64,000 bases of DNA from Paenalicyclobacillus mengziensis (lineage in GTDB: Bacteria; Bacillota; Bacilli; Alicyclobacillales; Alicyclobacillaceae). Below are positions 25,202 to 34,964 of the stretch, one piece after another. Under the pieces are notes generated by a model. The model saw nothing but the letters and a program-made list of their open reading frames with translations, searched no databases and was not told where the DNA came from. A program made the position numbers and the translations under genes. Every line of letters begins with the position of its first letter. The first letter of the stretch is position 1. The stretch spans positions 1,612,001 to 1,676,000 of the forward strand of contig NZ_CP071182.1 in the NCBI RefSeq assembly GCF_017298635.1, in the 5' to 3' direction.

Positions 25202-26698
25202 TCAGTCCTTTTTAGCACGATATCTTGCTCTGCCCAGCCAACTACGAGGACTCAGGTAAGCGGCCGGTCGTAAGGTAGTCACCTGAACAGGAGGACGAGC
25301 AAAAGTATCCTTCAGGTCTGGAAGCGACAGTTGTCCGAACGGCGTCAGATAGGGTACGCCGAATGATTTTAAGGTTGACAAGTGGGCCAAAAAGATAAGC
25401 GCAAAGCCAAGCGTCCCGATGATGCCGAATAGGGATGTCGCAATCAGCATTGGGAACCGGATCATACGGGTCACCAAAGCCGCTTCGTAATTGGGAATGG
25501 CAAATGCCCCGAGAGCTGTCAAACCCACAGCCACAACCATGATAGGACTGACAATGCCGGCTTGAACTGCAATATCACCGATGACCAGTCCACCTACAAT
25601 GGTGTATGATTGTCCCATTTGTTGAGGCATTCGGTTTCCAGCTTCACGAACGAGTTCCACCATAACTTCCATCGTGATGGCTTCCATGACAATAGGAAGA
25701 GGGATTCCTTCTCGTGTCGCAGCTAATTGTAAAGTCATGTTTAGGGGCATTAACTCAGGATTAAACATTGTAAGTGCAATGTAAAATGAAGGAATGAATA
25801 TAGACACAAAGAGGGCAATGAGTCTAATTGTTCGAAGTGCTGTTCCAGACCACCATCTTTGGGTATAGTCATCTGAGGTTTGGAAAAACGATATGAATAC
25901 CGCAGGTGCTAACAATACAAATGGAGTTCCATCCACAAAAAAGGCGAGTCTTCCTTCTAACAATGCCGCCGCTACTTTGTCAGGGCGTTCAGTCGCCTGG
26001 ATTTGCGGATACGGACTCCAGTGATTGTCTTCTATCCATTGTTCCAATATCCCAGCATCCAGTAAACCATCAATCTTGACTTGTCTGAGCCGATTTGTGG
26101 CTTCTTGTACAAGATCGGCATTTGCCAAGTCACGAATATACGTCAACAACACGGTTGTCTTTGAACGCTCGCCGATAACAAATTTGTCGAAAGTCAAATC
26201 AGGGTTTTTCATCCTCGTACGAAGTAGAGATATGTTTGTATCGATAGACTCGGTAAAACCGTCACGGGGACCTCGGATTGCAACTTCAGTTGCTGGTTCT
26301 TCAGGCGTTCTTCGAGTTAATCCCTGAACTCCGACCACAAAATACTCGTTTGAACAGCACAAAACTGCGCTATTATCGAGAAGCGCTTGTAGGGCCTCAT
26401 CAACAGTTGAGGCCCTTTTGATGCTCGCCAAATGCAATGTGTCGTTTAACCAAACGGATAAGTTCGGTATTCGTTTGATGGAGATATGAGTAAGCGGCTT
26501 TAACAGTCGGTCTTCAACTCGGGTCAAATCGACAATTGACGAAATAAATACTACGTCCAATTTGGCATTTGGTACTGGTCTCACTACGACATCAAACGAC
26601 GGATGAATACGGTGTAACAGCATGTGGGTCGTCTTGTGATATATAGTCAAAATCCCTACATCCTTTGTCACTCCAGCGTTTAACCGTAGGTTGCCCAA
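25202..26698 (-). CDS. gerA: Spore germination receptor subunit, GerA family
   Basis: The 498-residue protein has the soluble N-terminal domain with LDVVFISSIVD, five or so membrane helices near residues 265-430, and the conserved segment ELVREAGNRMPQQMGQSYTIVGGLVIGD characteristic of GerA/SpoVAF. It forms the pentameric channel-like core of germinant receptors. The only start in range is TTG 26698, with no clear ribosome site. The frame stays open upstream into the adjacent ThiF-like remnant, so the true N-terminus is uncertain and could be shortened by a few tens of residues. Confidence 0.9.
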   Translation of the reverse strand: MGNLRLNAGVTKDVGILTIYHKTTHMLLHRIHPSFDVVVRPVPNAKLDVVFISSIVDLTRVEDRLLKPLTHISIKRIPNLSVWLNDTLHLASIKRASTVDEALQALLDNSAVLCCSNEYFVVGVQGLTRRTPEEPATEVAIRGPRDGFTESIDTNISLLRTRMKNPDLTFDKFVIGERSKTTVLLTYIRDLANADLVQEATNRLRQVKIDGLLDAGILEQWIEDNHWSPYPQIQATERPDKVAAALLEGRLAFFVDGTPFVLLAPAVFISFFQTSDDYTQRWWSGTALRTIRLIALFVSIFIPSFYIALTMFNPELMPLNMTLQLAATREGIPLPIVMEAITMEVMVELVREAGNRMPQQMGQSYTIVGGLVIGDIAVQAGIVSPIMVVAVGLTALGAFAIPNYEAALVTRMIRFPMLIATSLFGIIGTLGFALIFLAHLSTLKSFGVPYLTPFGQLSLPDLKDTFARPPVQVTTLRPAAYLSPRSWLGRARYRAKKD

Positions 26699-26731
26699 GA
26701 ACTCAATGATAATGCAGGCAGGCTGTGACCT

Positions 26732-27277
26732 TTGGGGTGTGCAAGCCGACGCATAGGCTTTCAGACCACCATCTGTGAACGGTTGTTTTCGGAGGAAACG
26801 TCACCTTACGGCGATGAGCCTGAGATGTGCTTGTGTTTGCCAGATAACATGGCAGCGAGGCGTGCGCTTGGGTCCAACCACTTCAGGTATAGCATCGAAG
26901 CCGGATTAGGCGACAGCCATGAAACCTGCATGCAGTTAGGTATTCATACATTTCCGGGACTCATCGACCCGACATCTCTTGGAGGAGACAATCAGCAGAA
27001 GAGTGTTGATGTAAACTCGCTGCCGTCTGCTTATCAAACGCTCGGTGATGCGGGACTCGACGATTGTAGGTTGGTCGACATAGCTAGAGTGGCCGTAGGG
27101 GATCCTTACGTGGGAGCTGTGACAGGATGTTTTGTGGTGTCGGAGATCACCCATTTATTGAATAGCGGACCATTGTTTGACATTATTCAAGGAGACCTAC
27201 GTGATTTGGGAGATATCAAGTCTGTTGAACAACGTGGGCACCAACATTTTACAACTACGGCTATACAAATTGTCTAA
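26732..27277 (+). pseudogene. Remnant of a ThiF/E1-like adenylyltransferase-fold protein
   Basis: The frame carries features of the C-terminal half of ThiF/MoeB-like proteins: PDNMAARRALG, SIEAGLGDSH, and the hydrophobic helix DPYVGAVTGCFVVSEITHLL followed by a strand-turn. The N-terminal nucleotide-binding GxGxxG half is absent, and the start region abuts the divergent gerA start with no ribosome site. It is probably a 5'-truncated gene left by the event that placed the ger operon here. Its original substrate cannot be inferred. The family assignment is by pattern only. Confidence 0.5.
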
Positions 27278-27423
27278 TTCCTTGATACCACAGGTCACGT
27301 GCTGAGGGAGTCGTGTAGCTGATGCATTTGGTATCTCGACAGGATGAACAGGAAATAACTGATCTCAGTTCAAACTGGGAGGCAGTTGCCAATGAGGAAT
27401 ACCGTCTTCACAGCCGGTAGGCT

Positions 27424-27623
27424 AGCGTTTGAAGACATGGGGCGGATACTGTAGAAACAAGGAGGTTTCAACAGCACGCGTGAGGTGTTAGGTACTCACA
27501 GGGAGGTAGTATATGCTCACTGTGAGTACCCTGAGTCAAATCGCTTGATTTGAAAAGCCTTATTTTCGGTACCTGATTTCAGTCGTGATTGACAGGTTTT
27601 TTAAGGGTGAAGCTTCGCCTCCA
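27424..27623 (+). repeat. Dispersed structured non-coding repeat, copy 2
   Basis: Second copy of the element at 3428-3628. The central hairpin has arms GGTACTCACAG (27491-27501) and CTGTGAGTACC (27520-27530), perfectly paired around 18 bases. Relative to copy 1 the fourth pair is T-A instead of G-T. The shared 3' block GACAGGTTTTTTAAGG is at 27590-27605. The surrounding 27278-27911 contains no gene I can support. Confidence 0.55.
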
Positions 27624-27911
27624 CCAATCAATGCCACGGACCGACATACAGGTTCGTGGTTTTTACCTGTACATAGGAACTGATGAGTTGGTCGGTATCT
27701 GGTGAGTTTTGCTGACAGATGGAATAAAAAATTCCCGGTGATTGGAGGAACCCTCATCGTGGCACACACCATAACCGGGACTTGAATGAAGCGAAGAACC
27801 TAGATAGACTGGCCATGAGCTCCACGGTGACTTTTTGTGGTTTAGAGAAGCGGTTGAATAAGTTTGGAGAAACGGCAGAAACAGCATGAGGGAATGGGGA
27901 CATGAACGAAA

Positions 27912-28358
27912 ATGAACACGTACGACAAGTTGATTCAACAAAAACGACATGAAGAGAAGCTCCATATCAAGACGCTTACATATGAGGTACTGTACGACCT
28001 ATGGTGGGAAGAGGACTGCTCGGACGCGGCCATTGCAAAATTATTCGATGTTTCGAAAGGAAAAATTACGAATCTACGGTTCAAATGGGGAATGAAGGTA
28101 CCAAACATTATTGTAAATGCATTTGAGAAACGATGTGACGGACGTATTCCAACTATCGAAGAAGACGAAAGAGAGAGCGCATCGTCAAAAGAGGTTACGG
28201 TAATGTTGCGCAAACTGAATGGATTAAATGATATCGAGCTTGAATCTCTTCGTGTGGCGTTGGCGCGTCGTTTTCCAGCCTTCGCTGAGGTGAAACAGGA
28301 AACTGAGTTTATTCAATCGGTAGAACGAGTCATACGTCAGTTTGGCAACCAGAAATAG
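27912..28358 (+). CDS. Helix-turn-helix protein of unknown function
   Basis: This 148-residue protein contains a helix-turn-helix-like segment at about residues 25-60 (LYDLWWEEDCSDAAIAKLFD, then VSKGKITNLRFKWG). An acidic linker and a helical tail (LNDIELESLRVALARRFP) follow. DAAIAKLFDVSKGKITNLR fits a sigma-4/homeodomain-like recognition unit. The ATG has only a weak ribosome site. The gene is isolated between the repeat and the cold-shock gene. I do not recognise a named family. Confidence 0.6.
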   Translation: MNTYDKLIQQKRHEEKLHIKTLTYEVLYDLWWEEDCSDAAIAKLFDVSKGKITNLRFKWGMKVPNIIVNAFEKRCDGRIPTIEEDERESASSKEVTVMLRKLNGLNDIELESLRVALARRFPAFAEVKQETEFIQSVERVIRQFGNQK

Positions 28359-28463
28359 AACGCTGGGGGAAGGCGAAGAAATGAAGTTTTTGAGGCCTTT
28401 GCTTGGAGCGAAACACTGCTAGGTACGCAAGGAAACAATTAATCGAAAATTCCTACTGTTCAT

Positions 28464-28492
28464 TTGACATTTCTGTCTTTATGCGTTAAGAT
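28464..28492 (+). promoter_or_regulatory. Promoter of cold-shock gene 1
   Basis: TTGACA (28464-28469) and TAAGAT (28487-28492) are spaced by 17 bases. Initiation near 28499 gives a leader of about 140 bases, typical of cold-shock genes. Confidence 0.72.
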
Positions 28493-28498
28493 AAACCA

Positions 28499-28832
<334 letters not shown>

Positions 28833-28847
28833 GTTATCATGAACAGA

Positions 28848-28900
28848 CGGGAGCGTCCCTTTATGCGTCATTTTGATACCTCTAGGGCGGCCTCTTTTGT
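28848..28900 (+). terminator. Probable terminator after cold-shock gene 1
   Basis: GAG...TCCCT (28851-28860) pairs imperfectly with AGGG...CTC (28884-28894), followed by TTTT. Confidence 0.5.
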
Positions 28901-28964
28901 GTATCTCGTCTCGTTTGAAGCCTAGAGTATACCAACCTACAGCAGACACAGAGGGGGTATTTTA

Positions 28965-29147
28965 GTGAGTTACTTTAACAATAGGAGAAAGCCAACTTCT
29001 GAACACGTCTACGCTGATACAGTGATCTGGCAGTGTTCGAGATGCAATTGTTGGACGAGGAAAGAGTTTGTTCACGTTGATGAACCAAGTTGCCCTATGT
29101 GTAAGGGTAGGATGAACCAAGAAGCAAAATTGATTCGTGTAGAATAA
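28965..29147 (+). CDS. YdjO-like small zinc-ribbon protein
   Basis: The 60-residue protein starts at GTG 28965. Two CxxC pairs (CSRC and CPMC) form a zinc ribbon, with the WQCSRCNCWTRKEF core seen in the YdjO cold-inducible family of Bacillus. The function is unknown, though the family is associated with growth at low temperature. It lies between the cold-shock gene and a fatty-acid desaturase gene, which supports that link. Confidence 0.82.
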   Translation: MSYFNNRRKPTSEHVYADTVIWQCSRCNCWTRKEFVHVDEPSCPMCKGRMNQEAKLIRVE

Positions 29148-29279
29148 ACTGCTTGGTAAGAATATGATGCTATGTTATGTTGAATCACCTCATTTAGTAA
29201 ACTGGGTTTGATTTTTCGCCTGCATCTCCCGCTTCCCCTTCTGAATATCCCTCAGTCAAGTTATTAAGAAATTTTCCAT

Positions 29280-30383
29280 ATGTCCCCAAAAAAGAGGAAG
29301 ATAACCATAGATATCCATGAAGAATATAAGAATTGGAATAACGGTATTGCTCCTTTTCAAAAGCCGAATAGAAGGAAAAGTTTATGGCAACTCACAAACA
29401 CTATCGTGCCCTTTTTGGGAGTGTGGTGCCTAGCTTATCTAAGTTTGTCCGTTTCAATCTGGATTACTATGGCCCTCGCCATTTTGGCCTCTGGATTTTT
29501 TTTGCGGATCTTTATCATATTTCACGACTGTTGCCACCATTCTTTCTTCAAGAGCCGAAGAGCCAATGAGATTGTCGGGATAATAACGGGTATTCTCACC
29601 TTTTTCCCGTATCACCAGTGGAAGTACGAACATTCGGTTCATCACGCAACAAGTGGTAATTTGGCTCGAAGAGGTACGGGCGATATGTGGACGATGACGG
29701 TGAATGAGTATACGGAATCATCCTCGTTACTGAGAATATTTTATCGACTTTATCGAAATCCCTTTGTGATGTTTGGACTCGGACCACTCCACCTGTTTCT
29801 GAACCAGTATAGGTTTAACAGGAAAGGAGCCGGAAGAAGGGAACGTATCAACACGCATGTAACCACCTTTACGCTTGCAGCAATATTAGGGCTGCTTTGT
29901 TTAATCTTAGGCTGGAAAGGAGTCCTTCTCGTCGAAGGTCCCATCCTTTACCTTTCCGGCATGGTAGGCATCTGGTTGTTTTATGTCCAACACCAATTTG
30001 AACACACATATTTTGAGAAAGCAGAAAACTGGGACTATGTTAGTGCTGCTCTGCAAGGTAGTTCTTTCTATAAATTGCCGAGAGTATTGCAATGGATGAC
30101 AGGAAACATTGGGTTTCATCATGTTCACCATTTAGGACCCAGAGTACCGAACTACAGCCTGCAGAGCGCTCACGAAAACATTCAATTTCTACAGAATGTC
30201 CGGGGTGTTAGCTTGCTTTCTAGTTTACGTTCCCTCCGTTACCGTCTCTGGGACGAGGATAACAATAGGTTTGTGGGATTCAAGGAGATTGAAAAAGGGA
30301 ATCTTAACTACGAAAAAAAATTCCGCGTCCAAGCAGCCTTGTTAATTCGTACACTGCTCAAAAAGTCCAAAATCCAACACTGA
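29280..30383 (+). CDS. des: Membrane fatty-acid desaturase
   Basis: The 367-residue membrane protein has the three histidine boxes of acyl-lipid desaturases: HDCCHHS near residue 84, HSVHHA near 119 and HHVHHL near 283. Two pairs of membrane helices separate them, and QHQFEHTYFE lies in between. The di-iron site introduces a double bond into phospholipid acyl chains, as Des does in B. subtilis to keep membranes fluid in the cold. ATG 29280 lacks a strong ribosome site. The symbol is given for the family. It is the third cold-related gene in a row. Confidence 0.9.
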   Translation: MSPKKRKITIDIHEEYKNWNNGIAPFQKPNRRKSLWQLTNTIVPFLGVWCLAYLSLSVSIWITMALAILASGFFLRIFIIFHDCCHHSFFKSRRANEIVGIITGILTFFPYHQWKYEHSVHHATSGNLARRGTGDMWTMTVNEYTESSSLLRIFYRLYRNPFVMFGLGPLHLFLNQYRFNRKGAGRRERINTHVTTFTLAAILGLLCLILGWKGVLLVEGPILYLSGMVGIWLFYVQHQFEHTYFEKAENWDYVSAALQGSSFYKLPRVLQWMTGNIGFHHVHHLGPRVPNYSLQSAHENIQFLQNVRGVSLLSSLRSLRYRLWDEDNNRFVGFKEIEKGNLNYEKKFRVQAALLIRTLLKKSKIQH

Positions 30384-30851
30384 CTCAAATAAAATTAACC
30401 ATCCTTGTGAAGGGGTTTGCTTCTTTAGTACCGTTTCTACGTATTAGAAGTCGAGCTTCCACCGAAAGAAGGGCTCTGCGCCGAAACGGGGGGCGGTCCT
30501 TTTTTCGGTGGAGGTAAAGCCAAGAGAAACCGACAGGTCCTTTAGGCATGAAGCACCGAGTACGGTATTCGTGACGAATCTACAAAGAAGGAAGTAAAGG
30601 GCTACATCAGGATTTATAGTGGTGGACAAGTAAGGCCAAAGTAGCCTTTGGCCTGCCAAAAACGGACTTTACAAATTGGGAATTCTTTACGGGGTGCAAT
30701 ACCTAAGCGTATGTTGTAGTGCCCAAAATGATTTGTAATGTCAAGGGAAAGAGTTAGCCTACTTTCATCGTCGCTGCGGTGTCCCCCGACGAATCAGGCA
30801 GCGCGTACCCTTTGAGTCGTGGACCTAGATCCACTCTGAGTGAAAGTGGTG
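30384..30851. other. Non-coding stretch with inverted repeats
   Basis: No gene is supported here. CTTCCACCGAAA (about 30456-30467) and TTTCGGTGGAG (about 30503-30513) form a long-loop hairpin that could terminate the desaturase transcript or its opposite. AGGCCAAAG/CTTTGGCCT (about 30632-30654) forms a short perfect hairpin. Confidence 0.45.
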
Positions 30852-31121
30852 TCAATGACCATTTGCTCGCTTGTAGCTGGTCTCCGCACTCGTCCAAATT
30901 AAAATATCAACTTCCTTCAAAACCTCGATGTTAACTGTGGCCCATATGCAGTCGTCACGTCTTGAAGAAGTGGATATTTTGAACCCTCGATTAATGTCGT
31001 ATTCTTTAGTCGAACATTCATTGGGATAAACCCTACCGTTCCAACGATCATGAATTTCTTTCCTCAAAAGTTCCGCTTGTTCGCTGATATGCGTCGCCCC
31101 CTCCAAGGTGTAGTGTACCAC
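30852..31121 (-). CDS. Hypothetical protein
   Basis: This 89-residue minus-strand frame starts at GTG 31121 behind GGGGAT and is mostly hydrophilic (TLEGATHISEQAELLRKEIH). It has no membrane helix, and I recognise no family. Coding is suggested by even amino-acid composition and the absence of a competing frame. It could equally be the decayed end of a longer gene. Confidence 0.35.
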   Translation of the reverse strand: MVHYTLEGATHISEQAELLRKEIHDRWNGRVYPNECSTKEYDINRGFKISTSSRRDDCIWATVNIEVLKEVDILIWTSAETSYKRANGH

Positions 31122-31221
31122 TATTTATCCCCAACGATTCTAATGAAGTGGTATGAACTCGTCGTCAAGGCTAATGATGTGATACAGTGAAACTACACAA
31201 ATAACCGTTTTGGACGCACCG

Positions 31222-31270
31222 TGCCAGGGTAGGCCCCTCGAACGAGATGGTGGGACCTACCCTGGCCTTT
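31222..31270. terminator. Large hairpin upstream of the RNA helicase gene
   Basis: GCCAGGGTAGG and CCTACCCTGGC are perfectly paired around about 22 bases, with TTTGT on the plus-strand side. It may terminate upstream transcription or act as an attenuator of the helicase gene, whose start is 62 bases downstream. Confidence 0.55.
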
Positions 31271-32078
31271 GTATGTAACTGTGTAGAACGTAGAGGCTTA
31301 GTCACTGTGTTATATGAAAAGGGGCATTGAATTTGAGTCAGGGAAGTTTCAAAGACTATCAGCTCAGTGAGGCCATCGTCCGCTCGCTGGATAGCTTGGG
31401 CTATCAACATCCCACGGACGTTCAAAATGAAGTGATACCTATTGCCTTGGGGAAAAGGGATCTTGTTGTAAAATCTCGGACAGGAAGTGGCAAAACGGCT
31501 GCGTTCGGAATTCCGATTTGTGAATTGGTGGAGTGGGAAGAGAATAAGCCGCAGGCGCTCATATTAACCCCCACACGCGAGCTCGCAGTACAAGTGAAAG
31601 AGGATATCACAAATATCGGAAGACTTAAGCGAATTAAAGCGACAGCGGTTTATGGGAAGGAACCTTTTGCTAGACAACAGGCCGAATTAAAGCAAAAAAG
31701 CCATGTTGTTGTGGGTACACCGGGACGTGTTCTCGATCATATTGAAAGAGGGACACTGGACCTGCAACGACTGACATCTCTTGTGATTGATGAAGCGGAT
31801 GAGATGCTGAACATGGGATTTATCAAACAAGTAGAAGCGATTATCCGTGAGCTGCCCAAGGACCGCGTAACCATGTTATTTTCCGCTACGTTTCCAGAGG
31901 GTGTTGAGAATTTATGTCATCGACACATGAAAAATCCAATTGATATAGAGATCGGGATTGAAGAGAATGCAACAATGGCAGTGCAAACTGAGCATGTACT
32001 GTTTATCGTTAAACAAGAAGACAAATTCAACCTTCTGACGGATGTAACAGTCGTTGAGAATCCGGATAGTTGTATTAT

Positions 32079-33676
32079 CCCGGATTTCGACGGTTATGTC
32101 CTCTTTAAATTGACCTAAATAATTGAAAAGGTGCTCCATCTATGGCTAAATTGGGTTTGTCGAGAACACAATCCAAGCCAGAAAGGAGCACCTTTTGGGT
32201 GAATCATACACCAAAACACCGCCGTAGGAAAAGCTGCAAAGTACATACTCGCTTCGACCTCCACGCTGCCACTGCTTTTGGAGGGGCTGCAGGACTCATT
32301 GATTTCACTCTCAAAACCGGTATTGAAAAGAACTTTCATACGGAGGGGCTGCGCAAACGAAAGGACGCTAAGTTCCAAATGGATGACGTGGCTCTCACCT
32401 TCCTACTCGGTTCGCTGCTAGGTCAAGAGCGGATTTTCCACTTCGAAGACATCGAACAAGACCCGCTTCTTACACTCAAACTGGATTTGCCAAAGCTACC
32501 CGATACGACTCTACTGTATAAGGACTTGAAACGAATGGGTTCCTCTGCAGGAATGAAGGCCGTTCGCTCAGCTCAGCGCCAAATACTAAAGTCCATACTC
32601 CCTGAGGGGAGTGACATTGTTGTTGACATCGATTCCTCTGTAGAGACAGTGTTTGGACATCAAGAGCAGTCTGCCGTCGGGTTTAATCCGCATCACCACG
32701 GAAGGGCAAGCTTTCATCCCTTACTGGCGTTTGACTCGCAGACGGGGTGCTGCATTTACGACGAATTGCGCTCCGGTGCCGCCCATACAGCGGATGGGTT
32801 TGCAGACTTCTACGAAGCGATTAAGAAGCAGTTGCCTGCAGGCGTCAACATCCGGGCTATCCGCATCGACAAGGGGTTTACCGGAGAAAAAGTGTTTCAG
32901 CCACTGGAACAAGACAGCCGAGATTACGTCGTGAAGCTCAAGTGGACAAAGAGGCTCGCAGAGTTGGCGCAAGCGCCAAATCTGGCCTGGCACTGTATCA
33001 CACAGAGTGACCAGGAACACTGCGATGTTGCCTCTATCATGTACCAGGCAACATCTTGGGAAAAACCTCGGCGAGTTGTAATCGTTCGTCGTTTAGACAT
33101 CGATCCGGACGAGGTCCTGTGCGCAGACTGGCTTTGGGAGTACGAAGCGATTGCCACAACGTTCGACTGGAGCGGTGAGGATGTTTGGCACTTCTACAAC
33201 TTCCGTGGCAACGCCGAGAATCACATCAAGGAAGCGAAATATGGATTCGCAGTTGACCAATTTTCCAGTCAGAACTTTGGTGCCAATCAAGCGCTACAAG
33301 GCCTGAAGTTGTTAGCATACAACGTGCTCTTACTCTACAAACAGGTAGCGCTACAGCCTGGGGTGCGTCAATGGACAGCAGGTCGACTTCGTCGCAGACT
33401 GTTCTTCCTGCCCGGGATCCTGGTCCGTCATGCAAGACAGTGGACAATCCGCTTGCCAGAATTCGCACAACGTCTATCCACTCACATACTTCAGGCTGTG
33501 CCATAGTGATTTCCAAACTGGATAGTCGAGGATAATGCCCCAAGTGGGGAGGGGGAAACTATGTCCGACCATCCCGCAACGTCACGCTGATTCGTCGAAA
33601 ATGCAGACATATTTTCCAAACAGTGTAATCCCCACCCCTTCCGGGCGGGTTAATGAAAAAACCGTCGAAATCCGGG
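32079..33676 (+). mobile_element. IS1380-family insertion sequence, complete
   Basis: The 1598-bp element has perfect 17-bp terminal inverted repeats: CCCGGATTTCGACGGTT at 32079-32095 and its complement at 33660-33676. It is flanked by the 5-bp target duplication ATTAT (32074-32078 and 33677-33681). It encodes one intact transposase. Intact ends and an undamaged duplication point to a recent insertion. Confidence 0.95.
32142..33506 (+). CDS. IS1380-family transposase
   Basis: The 454-residue DDE transposase has the IS1380 hallmarks. The first acidic site is DIDSSVETVFGHQEQSAVGF, the second is near IRAIRIDKGFTGE, and the C-terminal YNFRGNAENHIKEAK is the Y-R-E-K signature. ATG 32142 is preceded by AAAAGGTG. 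No frameshift is seen, so it is probably active. It catalyses cut-and-paste movement through the 17-bp ends. Confidence 0.93.
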   Translation: MAKLGLSRTQSKPERSTFWVNHTPKHRRRKSCKVHTRFDLHAATAFGGAAGLIDFTLKTGIEKNFHTEGLRKRKDAKFQMDDVALTFLLGSLLGQERIFHFEDIEQDPLLTLKLDLPKLPDTTLLYKDLKRMGSSAGMKAVRSAQRQILKSILPEGSDIVVDIDSSVETVFGHQEQSAVGFNPHHHGRASFHPLLAFDSQTGCCIYDELRSGAAHTADGFADFYEAIKKQLPAGVNIRAIRIDKGFTGEKVFQPLEQDSRDYVVKLKWTKRLAELAQAPNLAWHCITQSDQEHCDVASIMYQATSWEKPRRVVIVRRLDIDPDEVLCADWLWEYEAIATTFDWSGEDVWHFYNFRGNAENHIKEAKYGFAVDQFSSQNFGANQALQGLKLLAYNVLLLYKQVALQPGVRQWTAGRLRRRLFFLPGILVRHARQWTIRLPEFAQRLSTHILQAVP

Positions 33677-34566
33677 ATTATTTTTTGTCGAACCCAAGAA
33701 CATGTGGAAAATACCTTTAGAAATTTAAGTCGCCTTTCTTATCCCTGTGACAAAATTCATGGAGGTATGGAACAGGACGACCGATTTACTGTCATGAACA
33801 AGTTTAAAAGAGGGGAATTTCGGTATTTGGTTGCAACGGATGTCGCTGCGAGAGGAATTGATATTGAAAATATCACGCATGTGATTAACTATGATGTTCC
33901 TTTAGAGAAGGAAAGCTATGTGCACCGCACCGGTAGAACGGGACGGGCTGGCAAGACTGGAAAAGCGATTACCTTTGTCACACCCTATGAAGAAAAATTC
34001 TTATCAGATATTGAAGGCTTCATCGGGTTCAAAATCCTTAGGGCGGACTTTCCCACCAAAGAAGAAGTGGCATCTATGAGAGGGTTTTTTGATGAAAAAC
34101 TACAGGCTCGGCCAACCATTAAAAAGAAAAAGAATGAACATCTAAATCACAACATCTTGAAGCTGTATTTTAATGGTGGCAAGAAAAAGAAAATCAGAGC
34201 CGTGGATTTTGTGGGTACCATTGCTAAAATCGAAGGTGTAACAGCAGAAGATATTGGGATTATTACAATACAGGACCATGTTTCGTATGTTGATATATTA
34301 AATGGTAAAGGGCCACTCGTGCTTAATGCCATGAAGAGCACGACCATTAAAGGGAAGCTATTGAAGGTCCATCGCGCAATCGAACAGTAAACCCGAAAAA
34401 GCTGTGTTTAACCGGTGAACCGTATCAATAATGGAGGTTGTACCTAACCGTGGTTTTGACCTGAGCCGGATGGCCTCCACCAACAACTTGCGCTTTCCAG
34501 CCAACATGTGATATGGGCCAGGACTCTGGTCCATATTGTATGTAACGGCCTGAGGTAACGGTCACG

Positions 34567-34824
34567 CTATGTTGTAAGGAAAATTCTTGCCGTACCTATG
34601 GTATAGGTGTTGAAAGGAGCATTTTCTCGTTCTGCCGACAAGTAGACATTGTTCAAGTCCACAGAGGTTCGATAGCCGTCCCAAATGCCAAACAGGTAGA
34701 CGGGGATATACATCCACATCCATCTTGGATGGAGGTTGGTTTTAGCCAGGTCAATATGTCCGTTAAAGGAATCGATCATCGCTACGTTGATCTTGGCATT
34801 GTAATTCACGAATACTTCCCACAT
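34567..34824 (-). pseudogene. Fragment of an unidentified membrane-associated protein
   Basis: The 85-residue minus-strand frame contains HPRWMWMYIPVYLFGIWDGY, one membrane helix, followed by RTSVDLNNVYLSAEREN. These look like a conserved C-terminal piece of a longer protein. No ribosome site precedes the ATG at 34824, and no matching N-terminal region is found upstream. The remainder of 34391-34964 shows no other gene. Confidence 0.4.
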
Positions 34825-34964
34825 GAACTAGATGCATCCCCGAATGTACTTACTCAACAGTAGGTGACCGAATCCACTCGTTTGGTTTACAGATTCATAC
34901 ATTGGCCGATTGAGGGAAGAATCCGATATGTATCAATTTAGATGTGTGTGAGGTGGGAGCATCA

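Larger units (their letters stand above)
31333..34390 (+). pseudogene. dbpA: DbpA/YxiN-type DEAD-box RNA helicase gene interrupted by an IS1380-family element
   Basis: The 5' part (31333-32078) starts at TTG 31333 (AAAAGGGG, 8 bases). It carries Q-motif residues, [30 protein letters not shown] and SAT, ending at DSCI. The 3' part (33682-34390) resumes at [12 protein letters not shown] with motifs [10 protein letters not shown] and [10 protein letters not shown]. It ends in the DbpA RNA-binding domain, which targets hairpin 92 of 23S rRNA in the family. Removing the element and one copy of ATTAT restores [12 protein letters not shown] exactly. The 5' frame now stops at 32118 inside the element. 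A 3' polypeptide could start only at internal codons, so function is probably lost. Confidence 0.92.

Noticed and set aside
27590..27625. tmRNA 3' end, suggested by CCTCCACCA
   Set aside because: No TpsiC-type GGTTCRA arm, acceptor stem or tag reading frame is found around it.
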